Below are positions 11,286 to 23,887 of a DNA stretch of 64,000 bases, piece after piece (within the stretch, counting starts at the first letter, position 1; each line of letters starts with the position of its first letter). The position numbers and the translations under genes are program-made. The notes below the pieces were generated by a model. That model ran no database searches, was not told the DNA's origin, and saw nothing but the letters and a program-made list of their open reading frames with translations. Source of the stretch: Prorocentrum cordatum (lineage: Eukaryota; Sar; Dinophyceae; Prorocentrales; Prorocentraceae); the NCBI GenBank assembly GCA_963575745.1, contig CAUYUJ010019099.1:123568-187567 (forward strand), written 5' to 3'.

Positions 11286-14200
11286 CAATGGGCGCCGGCA
11301 GTAACCGTCAACCTTTCTTACCGCCGGGGGACTAGTAGAGCTTCCTGACAGTATATAGTGTGGGAAAAAATCCAGAGAACGACTAGTTTTCAGCCCAAGC
11401 AATTTCAGACCTCTCAAGATGACTCTAACAAAAGAACAAACAGTTTCGCAACCCAGTGAGTATCAGACCGAGTTCAGACCTCTCAATGCGACAGACGGAC
11501 GCGTCTGATGTCTGCGAATCGACTCATGTGATTACCAGCCCTGCAGCCCCCCTGCAGCCCGAGTTAAGTGCAGAAAACCGAGAGCATCTCTCAGGGTGAC
11601 TCGAATAATAGAATAGTTTCGCGGACCTGTTTCGAGCAGCAGACCAAGTTCTGAGCTCTCGAATCGACCAACGAACGCGCCTGATGTGTGCAAATCGATT
11701 TCTATGACCCGCAGCACTGTAGCCCTCCCCAGCACGAGTTGAGTGCGGAAAATTGAGAGCACTTTTCACGATGATTCGGACAATACGAATAGTTTCGCGA
11801 ACCTAGCTCGGGCAGCAGGCCGAGTTCAGAGCTCTCGATACAACAGACACACGCGCCTGATAATTATCAATCGATTTCTGTAACTACAGGCTCTGTAGCT
11901 GCCCTACAGCTCGAGTTGAGTACAGAAAACCGAGAGCGTTTGCGAAGATGACTCGAATAATACGAATAGATTTGCGGACCTAGCTCGGCTAGCAGACCGA
12001 TTTCAGACCTCTGGATTCAACAGGCGAACGCGCCTGATGATTCTGAGTGCGATGCGTGTGTTTACCAGCACTCTAGCTGCCCTACAGCTCGAGTCAAGTA
12101 GAAAATACCGACAACGCGTATCAAGTTGACTTGAATAATACGAATAGGTTTGCGGACCTAGCTCGGCTAGCAGATCGAGTTCAGACCTATGGATTGAACA
12201 GGCGAACGCGCCTGATGATTCTGAGTGCGATAGGTGTGCTAACCAGCACTGTAGCTGCCCTACAGCTCGAGTTAAGTAGAAAATACCGACAACGCGTATC
12301 AAGTTGACTCGAATAATACGAATAGGTTTCCGGACCTAGCTCGACTGCCAGACCGAGTTCAGACCTCTGGATTCAACAGGCGAACGCGTCTGCTGATTCT
12401 GAGTGCGATAGCTGTGCTGGCCAGCTCTGTAGCTGCCCTACAGCTCGAGTTAAGTACAAAATACCGACAGCGCGTATCAAGATGACTCGAAACGGCCGGT
12501 CCCGCCAGAGTGCTTTTTGGCCTTCAAAGTTACCCGATCGAGCTGAGATCAAGATGGCGAGCGGGAATAAGATCGAATTTCACGGGAAAAAATACTAGAG
12601 CTCTAACGAATGTTCAAATTTTGAGAACAAAATTTTCAACCGAGCAAACGTCGTCAAAAGTTCCGTCGAGATTTTTCTTGCCAACTGGGCGCCGGCGGTA
12701 AACCGTCAACCTTTCTTACCGCCGGGGGACTCGTAGAGCTTCCTGACAATATATAATGTGGAAAAGAATTTCAGATAACGACTAGTTTTTCAGCCCAAGC
12801 GATTATAGACCTCTCAAGATGACTCTAAAAAAAAAAAAACGAACAGCTTTCCAATCGAGCTCCAGTATGAAACCGAGTTCAGACCTCTGAATGCGAGAGG
12901 CGGACGCGTCTGATGTCTGCGGATCGATTCCTGTGATTACCAGCTCTGCAGCCCCCATAGAGCCTGAGTTAAGTGCAGAAAATCGACAGTACCTCTCAGG
13001 ATAACTCGAATAATACAACAATTTCGCGGATCTCGTTCGAGTAGCAGACCGAGTTCCGAGCTCTCGGTTCGACGAACGGACGCGCCTGATGTCTCGAAAT
13101 CGATTCCTGTGACCAGCAGCACTGTAGCCCTCCCCCAGCACGATTTTAAGTACAGAAAACCGAGAGCACTTCTTAAGATGACTCGAACAATACCAATAGG
13201 TTTCGCGAACCGAGCTCGGAAGCAGGCCGAGTTGGGAAGCAGGCCGAGTTCAGAGCTCTTGATCGAACAGACGAACGCGCCTGATAATTCTCAATCGATT
13301 TCTGTGATTATCAGCTCTGTGGCTGCCCTACAGATCGAGTTAAGTACGAAAAACCGAGAGCGTCTGCTACAATGACTCGAATAATACGAATAGGTTTGCG
13401 ACCCTAGCTCGGCTAGTAGACCGAGTTCAGACCTCTGGATTCAACAGGCGAACGCGCCTGATCATTCTGAATGCATTAGCTGTTCTGACCACCCCTCTAG
13501 TTGTCCTCAAACTCGAGTTATCTTGAGAAAACCGACAGCGCGTATCAAGATGACTCGAAACGGCCGTTCCCGCCACAGTGCTTTTTGGCCTTCAAAGTTA
13601 CCCGATCGAGCTGAGATCAAGATGGCGAGCGGGAATAAGATCGAATATCACGGGAAAAAATACTAGAGCTCTAACGAATGGTCAAATTTCGAGAACAAAT
13701 TTTTCAACCGACCAAAAGTCACCAAAAGTTCCGTCGAGATTTTTCTTGCCAACTAGCTCTCCAGCGCGCCGGAACTGGCGCCGGCGGTGAACCGTCAACC
13801 TGGTCACCGCCGGGAACCTCGTAGAGCTCCTTGAATCCGTGAGAAAGCTCAGCATCAAAGCGGGAGCTTCTGGGAGCTTTTCTACAGAAAAAATCAAGTT
13901 GATAATTTTCGGAGTCAACATGAAGTCGGTTGCTCCAAGTGAACTGGTACTGAAAATCACTCTAGAGAGCTGAGCTGCTCAGGGAACGAAGTTTATATCT
14001 CAATGCTCGGAGTAAAATTCTGCTTTCTCAAAATGAATTGTCAAATATCTTTCAAAAAATTACAAAACCACCCAAAAGTTATCACATTGTCCGCCTCCGC
14101 CGGGTGGGCCAACTGGCGCCGGCGGTGAACCGTCAACCTGGTCACCGCCGGGAACCTCGTAGAGCTCCTTGAATCCGTGAGAAAGCTCAGCATCAAAACG

Positions 14201-17100
14201 GGAGCTTCTGGGAGCTTTTCTACAAAAACTACAAGTTGAGATTTTTTCGGAGTCAACATGAAGTCGGTTCCTTCAAGTGAACTGGTACTGAAAATGACTC
14301 TAGATGGCCGAGCTGATCAGGGAACGAAGTTATATTCAATGCTCGGAGTAAAAATCTGCTTTTCAAAAATAATTGTTCAAATATCTTTCAAACAAAAATG
14401 CAAAAACCCACCCAAAAGTGGTCACATTGTCCAAAAAATATAAAAATGTACAAATCGATATTTTTCATTGATTTTGAAAATTCTAATCAATTTGGGCACT
14501 CTCGAGGCTCCCATTCGATGTCTCGCATGTCGCTACTTCGATTGAAATGTACCTGGCATGCATAGCATGCACTCAGCTCGAGTTATCATCGAAACACCGT
14601 TCGCAACACGCATACATAGAGACGGTATTTCGAGTATAACTCCTGACTCAGCCATTTCGAGGAACTCTCGAGCTTCCAGTGTGACGCGTCAGATCATTCT
14701 GCATCGACTGGTGTGCGTGAGAGGTCTGTAGATTGCTGACAGCTCGAGTTAAGTAAAGCCAACCACCGTCACCTGTCAAACTGTACTGCGGGCAAAGTCG
14801 GTTCCCGCAAGTCTTTTGATAGTAATATTGTTTCTAGAGCCCTGAAAATTGTACCAGCAGATGCGCCATAGCTTATTGTAGGTAGAAAAAATCCAACTTA
14901 TGAAAACGAATTGTCAAATCTTGCACAAAGTTTCAAAAACCGACCCCAGGTTAACACCTTGTCTCTTTTGGTCGGGTCGGCCAACTAGCTCCACCCTGCG
15001 CCCGAATTCCTCTTAGCTCATCTCGTCGAAGAGCTCTACGAGGTACCGACCCCAGGTTAACACATTGTCTCTTTTGGTCGGGTCGGCCAACTGGCGCCGG
15101 CGGTGAACCGTCAACCTAGTCACCGCCGGGAACCACTCACTGGTAAGAGTGCAGAGAATCGACACAGAATCGAAAACTTGAGATTTTTCGACACACGTAG
15201 AGACGGTGTTCCGCCCATATCTCCTGAGGGAACTATTTTTGAAGACCCTCGCGCTTCCACTGGAATGCGTCAGATCATTCAGGATCGCCTCGTGTGCGAG
15301 AGACATCCATAGCCTGCCTACAGCTCAAGTTAAGTTGACGAAACCACCGTCATCTGCAAAAGTGGTGGTACATGGTTTGTTCCTGGAAATTTTCCGATAG
15401 TAATACCTGGGCTACAGACTCCTTCTGCTCTCAGAATTCAATTTATATTGTTATTCACCGCTCAAAAATCTTTTTTCTTAAAATGAATTTCAAAACTCTG
15501 CAAAAAGTTCAGAAAACCGACTCAAAGTGATCACATTGTCTCTTTTTGTCGGGTCGGCTAACTAGCTCCACCCTGTGCCCGAATTCCTCTTAGCTCATCT
15601 TTGCCGAAGAGCTCTACGAGGTATTACTCTTAGCTTCCAGCTATAACTAGCTAAGGGAAGCTCTACGAGTTACTAGCTCTGGGGCGCGCAGGAACTGGGC
15701 GCCGGCGGTAAACCGTCAACCTTTCTTACCGCCGGGGGACTCGTAGAGCTTCCTGACAGTATATAGAGTGGGAAATAATCCAGAGAACGACTAGTTCCCA
15801 TGACTCTAACAAAAAAAAACAAACAGTTTCGCAATCCAGTTCGAGAATCAGACCGAGTTCAGACCTCGCAATGCGACAGGCGGACGCGTCTGATGTCTGC
15901 GAATCGACTCATGTGATTACCAGCCCTGCAGCCCCCGACAGCCCGAGTTAAGTGCAGAAAACCGAGAGCATCTCTCAGAATAAATCGAATAATACAATAG
16001 TTTCGCGAATCTGTTTCGAGCAGCAAATCAAGTTCTGAGCTTTCGAATCGTCCAACGAACGCGTCTGATGTGTGCAAATCGATTTCTATGACCCGCAGCA
16101 CTGTAGCCCTCCCCCACGAGTTGAGTGCAGAAAATTGAGAGCACGTTGCACGATGATTCGGAGAATACGAATAGTTTCGCGAAGCTAGCTCGGGCAGCAG
16201 GCCGAGTTCAGAGCTCTCGATACAACAGACAAACGCGCCCGATGATTCCCAATCGATTTATGTGACTATAGGCTCTGCAACTGCCCTAAAGCTCGAGTTA
16301 AGTACAGAAAACCGAGAGCGTTTGTCAAGATGACTCGAATAATACGAATAGGTTTGTGGACCTAGCCCAGCTACCAGACCGAGTTTAGACCTATGGATTT
16401 AACAGGCGAACGCGCCTGACGATTCTGAGTGCGATAGATGTGCTTACCAGCACTGTAGCTGCCCTAGACCTAGCAGACCGAGTTCAGACCTCTGGTTTGA
16501 ACAGCCGAACGCGCCTGATGATTCTGAGTGCAATAGGTGTGCTTACCAGCACTGTAGCTGCCCTACAGCTCGAGTTAAGCAGAAAATACCGACAAGCGTA
16601 TCAAGTTGACTCGAATAATACGAATAGATTTGCGGACCTAGCTCGGGTAGCAGACCGAGTTCAGACCTCTGGATCCAACAGGCGAACGCGCCTGATGATT
16701 CTGAGTGCGATAGCTGTGCTTACAGGCACTGTAGCTTCCCTGCTCGAGTTAAGTACAAAATACCGACAGCGCATATCAAAATGACTTGAAACAGCCGTTC
16801 CCGCCAGAGTGCTTTTTGGCCTTCAAAGTTACCCGATCGAGCTGAGATCAAGATGGCGAGCGGTAAGATCGAATATCACGGGAAAAAATACTAGAGCTCA
16901 AACGAATTGTCAAATTTCGAGAACAAAATTTTCAACCGAGCAAAAGTCACCAAAAGTTCCGTCGAGATTTTTCTTGCCAACTAGCTCTCCAGCGCGCCGG
17001 AATTACTCTTAGCTTCCAGCTATAACTAGCTAAGGGAAGCTCTACGAGTTATTACTCTTAGCTTCCAGCTATAACTAGCTAAGGGAAGCTCTACGAGTTA
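11286..17100 (+). repeat. Higher-order satellite array, forward polarity
   Basis: Continuation of the same families with hairpin modules at 11295, 12692, 13781, 14119, 15097 and 15702. At 14,440-14,960 the sequence departs from the usual families and is AT-richer (AAAAATATAAAAATGTAC region), but I see no gene there. At 17,050-17,100 the motif TTACTCTTAGCTTCCAGC to AGCTCTACGAGTTA is tandemly duplicated. Confidence 0.8.
11974..12510 (+). repeat. Three tandem 178-bp satellite units
   Basis: The phase marker GCGGACCTAG (CCGGACCTAG in the third) occurs at 11974, 12152 and 12330, again at exactly 178 bp. The array then passes into the accessory segment beginning AAACGGCCGGTCCCGCC. The constant length despite sequence divergence marks this as a true tandem satellite rather than dispersed copies. 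Confidence 0.85.
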
Positions 17101-17860
17101 AACTGCCGAAGCTCTTCCGAAGCTCTGCCGAAGCGCTTCGCGCACCCTGGAGCCACGCGTATTGGGAAACACTAGGAAGCCACGCTCCCGGACCCGCTGC
17201 CGGTTCCGGCAAGTTCCTGCGGGGATCGTGGACCGGCGAAGGTGGGCGTGTGCTCCTCACCACCCACCGCCGGCTTCTTCTCTGAAACCCTCAGCTCTCC
17301 AAGGAGCTATCCGGGAAATACTAGAGCTCCAACCAATAGTTAAATTTCGAGAACAACACACACCGGAAAGCCGTCCTGGGAAGCCCACGGAAGCTCTCGG
17401 GAACCTCTTCTGGGGCTCTGGGGAATCGCTGCCAGGAACGCTTCCACGCGTGCTTGCAGGTGTGCAGGCACGCGTGGACGCTTGCCGGAAGCTCTCCCCG
17501 ACCAGCTGCCGGGTCACGCGAGGCGCTGCGGGGATCGTGGAGCGGCGGAGATGGGCTGCTGGCGGGCATCACGTCGGTCCGGCTTCTACTCTAAAACCTT
17601 CTAACTCTCAGAGAGCAATCCGGGAATCTTTCCTAGAGAGCCCCGGGGAACTCTCTGCAGCGCTGCCGAAGCTCTGGCAAAAACGCTTCGAAACCTGCCT
17701 GCGCGTGTGAAGGCACGTGTGGATGCTTGCCGGAAGCTCTCCCGGACACGTGTCCAGTTCACCGGAGCTGCTGCGAGGAACGTGGACCGCCGTGGAGGAG
17801 CTCCTGGCAGGCACCACCACAGTCCGTCTTCTAATCTTAAACTCTCAGCGAGCTCTCCGG
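17100..17860 (+). repeat. P-type repeats, two or more copies
   Basis: Forward P copies. The palindromic core (CCACGCGTGC to GCACGCGTGG) is at about 17,443-17,476, with a degraded version near 17,690-17,722. It is followed by CTTGCCGGAAGCTCTC, then the GGGCTGCTGGCGGGCA box and an AGAGAGC to CCGGGAA end. ORFs of 70-182 codons on both strands are by-products of this GC-rich repeat. Confidence 0.75.
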
Positions 17861-19075
17861 GCAATTTTCAACCGAGCAAAAGTCAGCAAAGGGTCCGTCG
17901 AGATTTTTCTTGCCAACTAGCTCTCCAGCGCGCCGGAATTACTTTTCGCTTCCAGAAATAACTTGCTCAGGAAAGCTCTACGAGTTACTCTTAAGTTTCC
18001 AGCAACTAGCTGAGGGAAGCTCTACGAGTCACTTGCTCCACCTCGCGCCGGAATTTCTCTAGCTCATCGATGCCGAGAAGCTGTACGAGTCACTCTTCGC
18101 TTCCAGCAATGACTGGGCGCCGGCGGTAAACCGTCAACCTTTCTTACCGCCGGGGGACTCGTAGAGCTTCCTGACAATTTATAATGTGGGAAAGAATTTC
18201 AGAGAACGACTAGTTTTTCAGCCCAAGCGATTATAGACCTCTCAAGATGACTCTACAAAACAAACAAACAGTTTTCTAATCGAGCTCGAGTATGAAACCG
18301 AGTTCAGACCTCTGAATGCGACAGACGGACGCGTCTGATGTCTGCAGATCGATTTCTGTGATTACCAGCTCTGCAGCCCCCCATACAGCCTGAGTTAAGT
18401 GCAGAAAACCGAGAGTACCTCTCAGAATGACTCGAATAATACAACAGTTTCGCGGATCTCGTTCGAGCAGCAGACCGAGTTCGGAGCTCTCGGTTCGACG
18501 AACGGACGCGCCTGATGTCTCGAACTCATTCCTGTGACTAGCAGCACTCTAGCCCTCCCCCAGCACGATTTAAGTACAGAAAACCGAGAGCACTTCTCAA
18601 GATAACTCGAACAATACCAATAGGTTTGCGACCCTAGCTCGGCTAGCAGACCGAGTTCAGACCTCTGGATTCAACAGGCGAACGCGCCTGATCATTCTGA
18701 ATGCATAGCTGTGCTGACCAGCTCTGTAGTTGTCCTGAAGCTCGAGTTATCTTGAGAAAACCGACAGCGCGTATCAAGATGACTCGAAACGGCTGTTCCC
18801 GCCTGCCTGCTTTTTGGCCTTCAAAGTTACCCGATCGAGCTGAGATCAAGATGGCGAGCGGGAATTAGATCGAATATCATGGGAAAAAATACTAGAGCTC
18901 TAACGAATTGTCAAATTTCGAGAACAAAATTTTCAACCGACCAAAAGTCACCAAAAGGTCCGTCGAGATTTTTCTTGTCAACTAGCTCTCCAGCGCTCCG
19001 GAATTACTCTTAAGCTTCCAGCAATAACTTGCTAAGGGAAGCTCTACGAGTTACTTGCTAAAGGAGCTCTACGAG
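17860..19075 (+). repeat. Satellite block, forward polarity
   Basis: Diverged satellite units, one hairpin module (18,120-18,153), the accessory CCCGCC/GCGAGCGGG segment and three copies of the short imperfect inverted repeat ending CTCTACGAGT. No gene is seen. Confidence 0.8.
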
Positions 19076-20012
19076 TCACGGGAAATCTTTCCTGGAGGGT
19101 CCTGGGAAATTCGCCTGCAGCGCTGCCGGCGCGCTGGCAGAAACGCTTCCATGCGTGCCTGCACGCGTTCAGGCACGCGTGGAAGCTTGCTGGTGGTTCT
19201 CCCCGAGCATTCGCCGGGCGGCCGGAGCCGCTGCGGGGCCTGTGGACTGCCGTGGAGGAGCCCCGGGCGGGCACCAACACCGTCCGGCTTCTAATCTAAA
19301 ACCCTTTAGCTCTCAGCGAGCCCCCCAGGAATCTCTGGGGAAGCTTTTCTGGGTCTCTGGGGGCTCCCCCGCAGCGCTTCTGAAGCGCTGCCAGGAACGC
19401 TTCCACGCGTGCCTGCACGTGTGCAGGCACGCGCTCACGCTTGCCGGAAGCTCCCCCGGACCAGCTGCCGGGACGAGCGAGTTGCTGCGAAGGTCGTGGG
19501 GCGGCGGAGATGGGCTGCTGGCGGGCACCACCGCCGTCCGGCGGAACGCTTCCACGCGTGCCTGCACGAGTGCAGGCACGCGTGGACGCGTGCTGGAAGC
19601 GCCTCCCGAACCCGCTGCCCGCTCGGGCGAGGCGCTGCTGGGATCTTGGACCGGCGGAAATGGGCTGCTGGCGGGCACCACCACGGTCTCGCTTCTTGTC
19701 TTAAACCTTCTCGGCCTCAGAAAGCTCTCCGGGGAAAACCGAACCGTCGAGCGCTCTCGTGGAGCGCTTCTGCGGCTTTGGGGGGCTTCCCTGCAGCGCT
19801 TCTGAAGCGCTGCCAGGAACGCTTCCACGCCTGCCTGCTCGAGTGCAGGTACGCGTGGACGCGCGCTGGAAGCGCGCCCGAACCCGCTGCCGGCTCGGCC
19901 GAGGCGCTGCGGGGATCCTGGACCGGCGGGGATGGGCTGCTGGCGGGCACCACCACCGTCCTGCTTCTAATCTTAAACCCTCTAGCTCTCAGAGAGCTCT
20001 CCGGGAAATAAT
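19075..20012 (+). repeat. Three tandem P-type repeats
   Basis: Three forward P copies whose palindromic cores lie near 19,150-19,183, 19,400-19,433 and 19,552-19,585, with a fourth degenerate core near 19,826. Each is flanked by CGCTGCCAGGAACGCTTC on one side and GGACCGGCGGAGATGGGCTG-like text on the other. The 216-, 200- and 171-codon ORFs reflect the GC content and shared period, not a gene. Confidence 0.78.
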
Positions 20013-20049
20013 GGCCGGGTCGACCAACTAGCTCCATCCCGCGCCGGAA

Positions 20050-20108
20050 TTCCTCTAGCTCATCGATAAGGAAGAGCGCTACGTGGTACGGAAAGCTTTC
20101 CTGGCGAG
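20050..20108 (+). repeat. 59-bp direct repeat, left copy, at the polarity switch
   Basis: Starts TTCCTCTAGCTCATCG and ends TTTCCTGGCGAG. An identical 59-bp copy lies at 21,062-21,120. It shares substitutions (ATAAGGAAGAGCGCTACGTG) not found in other members of this family, which read ATGCCGAAGAGCTCTACGAG. The two copies bracket 953 bp of inverted satellite. Confidence 0.9.
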
Positions 20109-21061
20109 TCGGTATTTTCTACTTAACTCGAGCTGTAGGGCAGCTACAGTGCTGGTAAGCACGCCTATCGCTCGCAGAATGATCAGGCGCGGTCGCCTGT
20201 TGAATTCATAGGTCTGAACTCGGTCTGCTAGGCGAGCTAGGTCCGCAAACCTATTCGTATTATTCGAGTGAACTTGATACGCGTTGTCGGTATTTTCTAC
20301 TTAACTCGAGCTATAGAGCAGCTGCAGTGCTGGTAAGCACACCTATCGCACTCAGAATAATCAGGCGCGCTCGCCTGTTGAATCCATAGGTCTGAACTCG
20401 GTCTGCTAGGCGAGCTAGGTCCGCAAACCTATTCGTATTATTCGAGTCCACTTGATACGCGTTGTCGGTTTTTTCCTACTTAACTCGCGCTGCAGGGCAG
20501 CTACAGTGCTGGTAAGCACACCTATCGCACTCAGAATAATCAGGCGCGTTCGCCTGTCGAATTCATATGTCTGAAATTGGTCTGTTTGCCGAGCTAGGTC
20601 CGCAAACCTATTCGTATTATTCGAGTCAACTTGATACGCTTTGTCGGTATTCTCTACTTAAATCGAGCTGTAGGGCAGCTACAGTGCTGGTAAGCACGCC
20701 TATCGCACTCAGAATAATCAGGCGCGTTCGCTGTTGAATCCAGAGCTCTGAACTCGGTCTGCTGCGCGATCTAGAATCACGAAACTGTTCGTATTCTTCC
20801 AGTCAGCTTGAGAGCTACTGTCGGCGTTCTGCACTTAGCTCGGGCTGTAGGGGGGCTGCAGGGCGGGTAATCAGAGGAATCGATTCGGAGACATCAGACG
20901 CCTCTGTCTGCTGCATTCAGAGGTCCGAACTCGGTCTGATGCTAGAGTTGGGCTGAAAAACTATTCGTTCTCTACAATTTTCTTCGACATTATATGTTGT
21001 CAGGAAGCTCTACGAGTCCCCCGGCGGTAACAAAGGTTGACGGTTTACCGCCGGCGCCCAG
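20109..21061 (-). repeat. Inverted satellite block
   Basis: Reverse-complement satellite units (GGTATTTTCTACTTAACTCG, CCGAGCTAGGTCCGC) with exact 178-bp spacing (GCGTTG at 20281 and 20459), ending with a reverse hairpin module at 21,021-21,054. This is the first reverse-polarity block after 20 kb of forward polarity. Confidence 0.85.
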
Positions 21062-21120
21062 TTCCTCTAGCTCATCGATAAGGAAGAGCGCTACGTGGTA
21101 CGGAAAGCTTTCCTGGCGAG
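21062..21120 (+). repeat. 59-bp direct repeat, right copy
   Basis: Identical to 20,050-20,108 by inspection. It leads directly into reverse-polarity P repeats (CCCTCGGACGCTCTGGGG). Confidence 0.9.
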
Positions 21121-21630
21121 CCCTCGGACGCTCTGGGGAAGCTCTTATGGGGCCCGGACGGTGGTGGTGCCCGCCAGGAGCTCCTCCACGGCGGTCCACG
21201 TTCCCCACAGCAGCTCCGGTGATCCAGCAACTGGTCCGGGAGAGCTTTCGGCAAGCTTCCACGCGTGCCTGCACGCGGGCAGGCACGCATGGAAGCGTTT
21301 CTGCCAGCGTCTCGGCAGCGCTGCAGGGGAGCTTTCCAGAGCTTTCCAAGTAAGATTCCCCGTTCCCGAGATTCCCGGAGAGCTCTCTGAGAGCTAGAGG
21401 GTTTAAGATTAGAAGCCGGACGGTGGTGGTGCCCGCCAGCAGCCCATCTTCGCCGGTCCAAAATCCCCGGAGGGAGTTGTAAAACGTCGCAGCGGGTCCG
21501 GGAGAGCTTCCGGCAGGCTTCCACGCGTGCCTGCACGCGTGCAGGCACGCGTGGGGACCTTCCTGGCAGCGCTTCAGAAGTAGCGCTTCACGAGAGCGTC
21601 CGACAGTCCGCCAGGACAAATAACTCGTAG
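21121..21630 (-). repeat. Two inverted P-type repeats with perfect 34-bp palindrome
   Basis: Two reverse copies of the P repeat. The core at 21,521-21,554 is a perfect 34-bp palindrome: left arm CCACGCGTGCCTGCA, centre CGCG, right arm TGCAGGCACGCGTGG. The core at 21,259-21,292 differs at two positions. The outer end reads (on the minus strand) TTTGTCCTGGCGGACTGTCG, which recurs at 24,589. Confidence 0.88.
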
Positions 21631-23690
21631 AGCTTCCCTTAGCAAGTTATTGCTGGAAGCTAAGAGTAATTCCGGGGCGCTGGAGAGCTAGTTGGCAAGG
21701 AAAATCTCGACGGACCTTTTGGTGACTTTTGGTCGGTTGAAAATTTAGTTCTCGGAATTCAACAATTTGTTAGAGCTCTAGTATTTTTTCCCATGATATT
21801 TGATCTTATTCCTCTCGACCATCTTGATCCCAGCTTCGTCGGGTACTTTTACTGCCAAAAGCAGGCAGGCGGATCGGGCCGTTTCGAGTCATCTTGATAC
21901 TCGCTGTCGTTTTTTTATCAGATCATCGAGGTCTCACTACAGCTACAGAGCTTGGTAGCGTCCATTAATCATTCGGAATGATCAGGCTCGTTCGCCTGTC
22001 CAATCTAGAGGTTGTTGAGTCTAGAGGTCCTGAACTCGGTTGCTAGCCGACTATGTCCGCAGACCTGGTTCGTATTATTCGAGTCATCTTTGACATGGCT
22101 TTCGGTTTTCTGTACTTAACTCGAGCTATAGGACAGCTACAGAGCTGATACTTACAGAAACCGATTCAGAATCATCAGTCGCGTTTGTCTGTTGAATCCA
22201 GAGCTCTGAACTCGGTCTGCTGCCCGATCCATAATCGCGAAACTGTTCGTATTGTTCGAGTCACCTTGAGAGGTGCTGTCAGTTTTCTGCACTTAACTTG
22301 GGCTGTAGGGAGGCTAGAGTGCTGGTGGTGACAGCAATCGATTTGGAGACATCAGACGCGTCCGCCTGTGGGAGCTCGGAACTCGGTCTCCTGCCCGAAC
22401 TCGGTCCGCGAAACTGTTCGTATTGTTCGAGTCATCCTGAAAGATGCTGTCGGCTTTCTACACTTAACTCGGGCTGTAGGGGGGCTGCAGGGGTAATCAC
22501 AGGAATCGATTCGGACACATCAGACGCGTCCGCCTGTCGCATTCAGAGGTCTGAACTGGGTCTGATACTCGAGCTGGGTTTGCCAAACTATTCGTTTTGT
22601 TCGAGTCATCTTGAGAGATGCTGTCGAATGACGCACGTAACTGGGGCTGTGGGAGAGCTACAGAGCTCGTACAGAAGACAATCCAGAAGCATCGGGAGGC
22701 GTTCGGCTGTTGCATCGAGAGGTCTGACATCGCTTGGGCTGAAAAACTATTCGTTCTCTGCAATTTTTTTCGACATTATATATTGTCAGGAAGCTCTACG
22801 AGTCCCCCGGCGGTAAGAAAGGTTGACGGTTTACCGCCGGCGCCCAGTTTCCGGTTCGTGTTCTTTTTGTTCTCCGGGTTTGGGATGCTACCAAGTTGTC
22901 TTTGCTCTCCGGGTTTTGGACGCTGTCAAGTACCTCGTAGAGCTCTTCCGCATCGATGAGCTAGAGGAATTCGGGTGCGGGGTGCAGCTAGTTGGCCGAC
23001 CCGGCGCCGACGGACAATGTGCGAACTTTGGGTCGGTTGGACAAACTTTGTCATTTAGGACCGGTATTTTTCGCACCAGTAGTGGGTGAATTCGCGTTCG
23101 CCAATCAATTCTTGTGCCCGTTGGGGCAGTATTGCTATCAAAGCACTTGGCGAATCGTCTTTCGATAAAAACATAAAACGTGATTTTTCGAGTTTTTCGG
23201 ATCTTGCTCCAGAATCTTCCTGCACATGTACCGAGGAGCGCCGTGCAAGAAAAGAGCTCTACGATGACACGGCGGCAACCTGGTTGACGGTTTACCGCCG
23301 GTTCCAATTCAGTCTTTGCGAAAAAATTGAAAAATCGTTCTGAGAACCAGTATTTTTCTCACGTGTAGTGGGTTATGCCGCGGATGCCAGTTAAATTCTG
23401 AGGTCCGCAGCTGCAATATTACTATCAAAATACTCGCTGGATCGTTTCGAGTCATCTTGACACAGATCGACGGTTTTCTATACTTATGTCGAGATTTAGG
23501 ACAACTACAGAGCTGACACTTACAGGAACCGATTTGAAATTATGAGGCGCGTTTGTCTGTCCATCTAGAGTTCTGAACTCGGTCTGGTGCTCGAGCTAGG
23601 TCCGCAAAGCTATTCGTATTCTTCGAGTGATTTTGACGAGTGCTGTCGGTTTTCTTTACTAAACACACGATTCAGAATTGCCACAGAGCT
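21630..23690 (-). repeat. Higher-order satellite, reverse polarity
   Basis: All the families of the first 20 kb appear in reverse complement, with hairpin modules at 22,807-22,840 and 23,269-23,301 (the latter with a decayed left arm). Two short unrelated stretches (22,848-22,925 and 23,330-23,400) carry accessory repeat text. No gene is seen. Confidence 0.82.
22848..22895 (-). repeat. 48-bp inverted repeat, left partner
   Basis: Begins TTTCCGGTTCGTGTTC and ends TGCTACCAAG. It is the reverse complement of 24,541-24,588 with three differences by eye. The pair encloses about 1.6 kb that includes the coding fragment at 23,888. Confidence 0.85.
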
Positions 23691-23697
23691 GGTACGC

Positions 23698-23758
23698 ACA
23701 TCACGGCCCAGCACGGCGATCGGACCTCTCAGCCCAGCACGGCGATCGGACCTCTCCG
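23698..23758 (+). repeat. Short tandem duplication
   Basis: The string CCCAGCACGGCGATCGGACC is present twice in a row, about 28 bp apart, at the left edge of the non-satellite segment. It may mark the junction where the fragment was joined. Confidence 0.8.
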
Positions 23759-23848
23759 CTCCCGTGTAGATCCGTATATTGCACACTCTTGCTTTAATAC
23801 TTTCACTTCGTTTGTATCCCCATCCTGTTCAATATTGTTTCGATTTCT

Positions 23849-23869
23849 TATTGCTGGTTCTTACTGCAG
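23849..23869 (+). promoter_or_regulatory. Candidate splice acceptor (polypyrimidine tract and AG)
   Basis: The TTATTGCTGGTTCTTACTGC tract ends in AG at 23,868-23,869, just before the start codon of the coding fragment. It resembles a cis- or spliced-leader acceptor. No spliced-leader sequence is seen next to it. Confidence 0.35.
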
Positions 23870-23887
23870 TCCGGCATCACAGAGCAG

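Noticed and set aside
10780-11304. Overlapping ORFs on both strands in the P-variant block
   Set aside because: High-GC repeat shadow; the same text recurs at 17,100 and 27,130 with frame breaks.
1-20000. CRISPR-like regular spacing of repeats
   Set aside because: The spacing is a 178-bp satellite with diverged full-length units, not short direct repeats with unique spacers; the coding content is eukaryotic.
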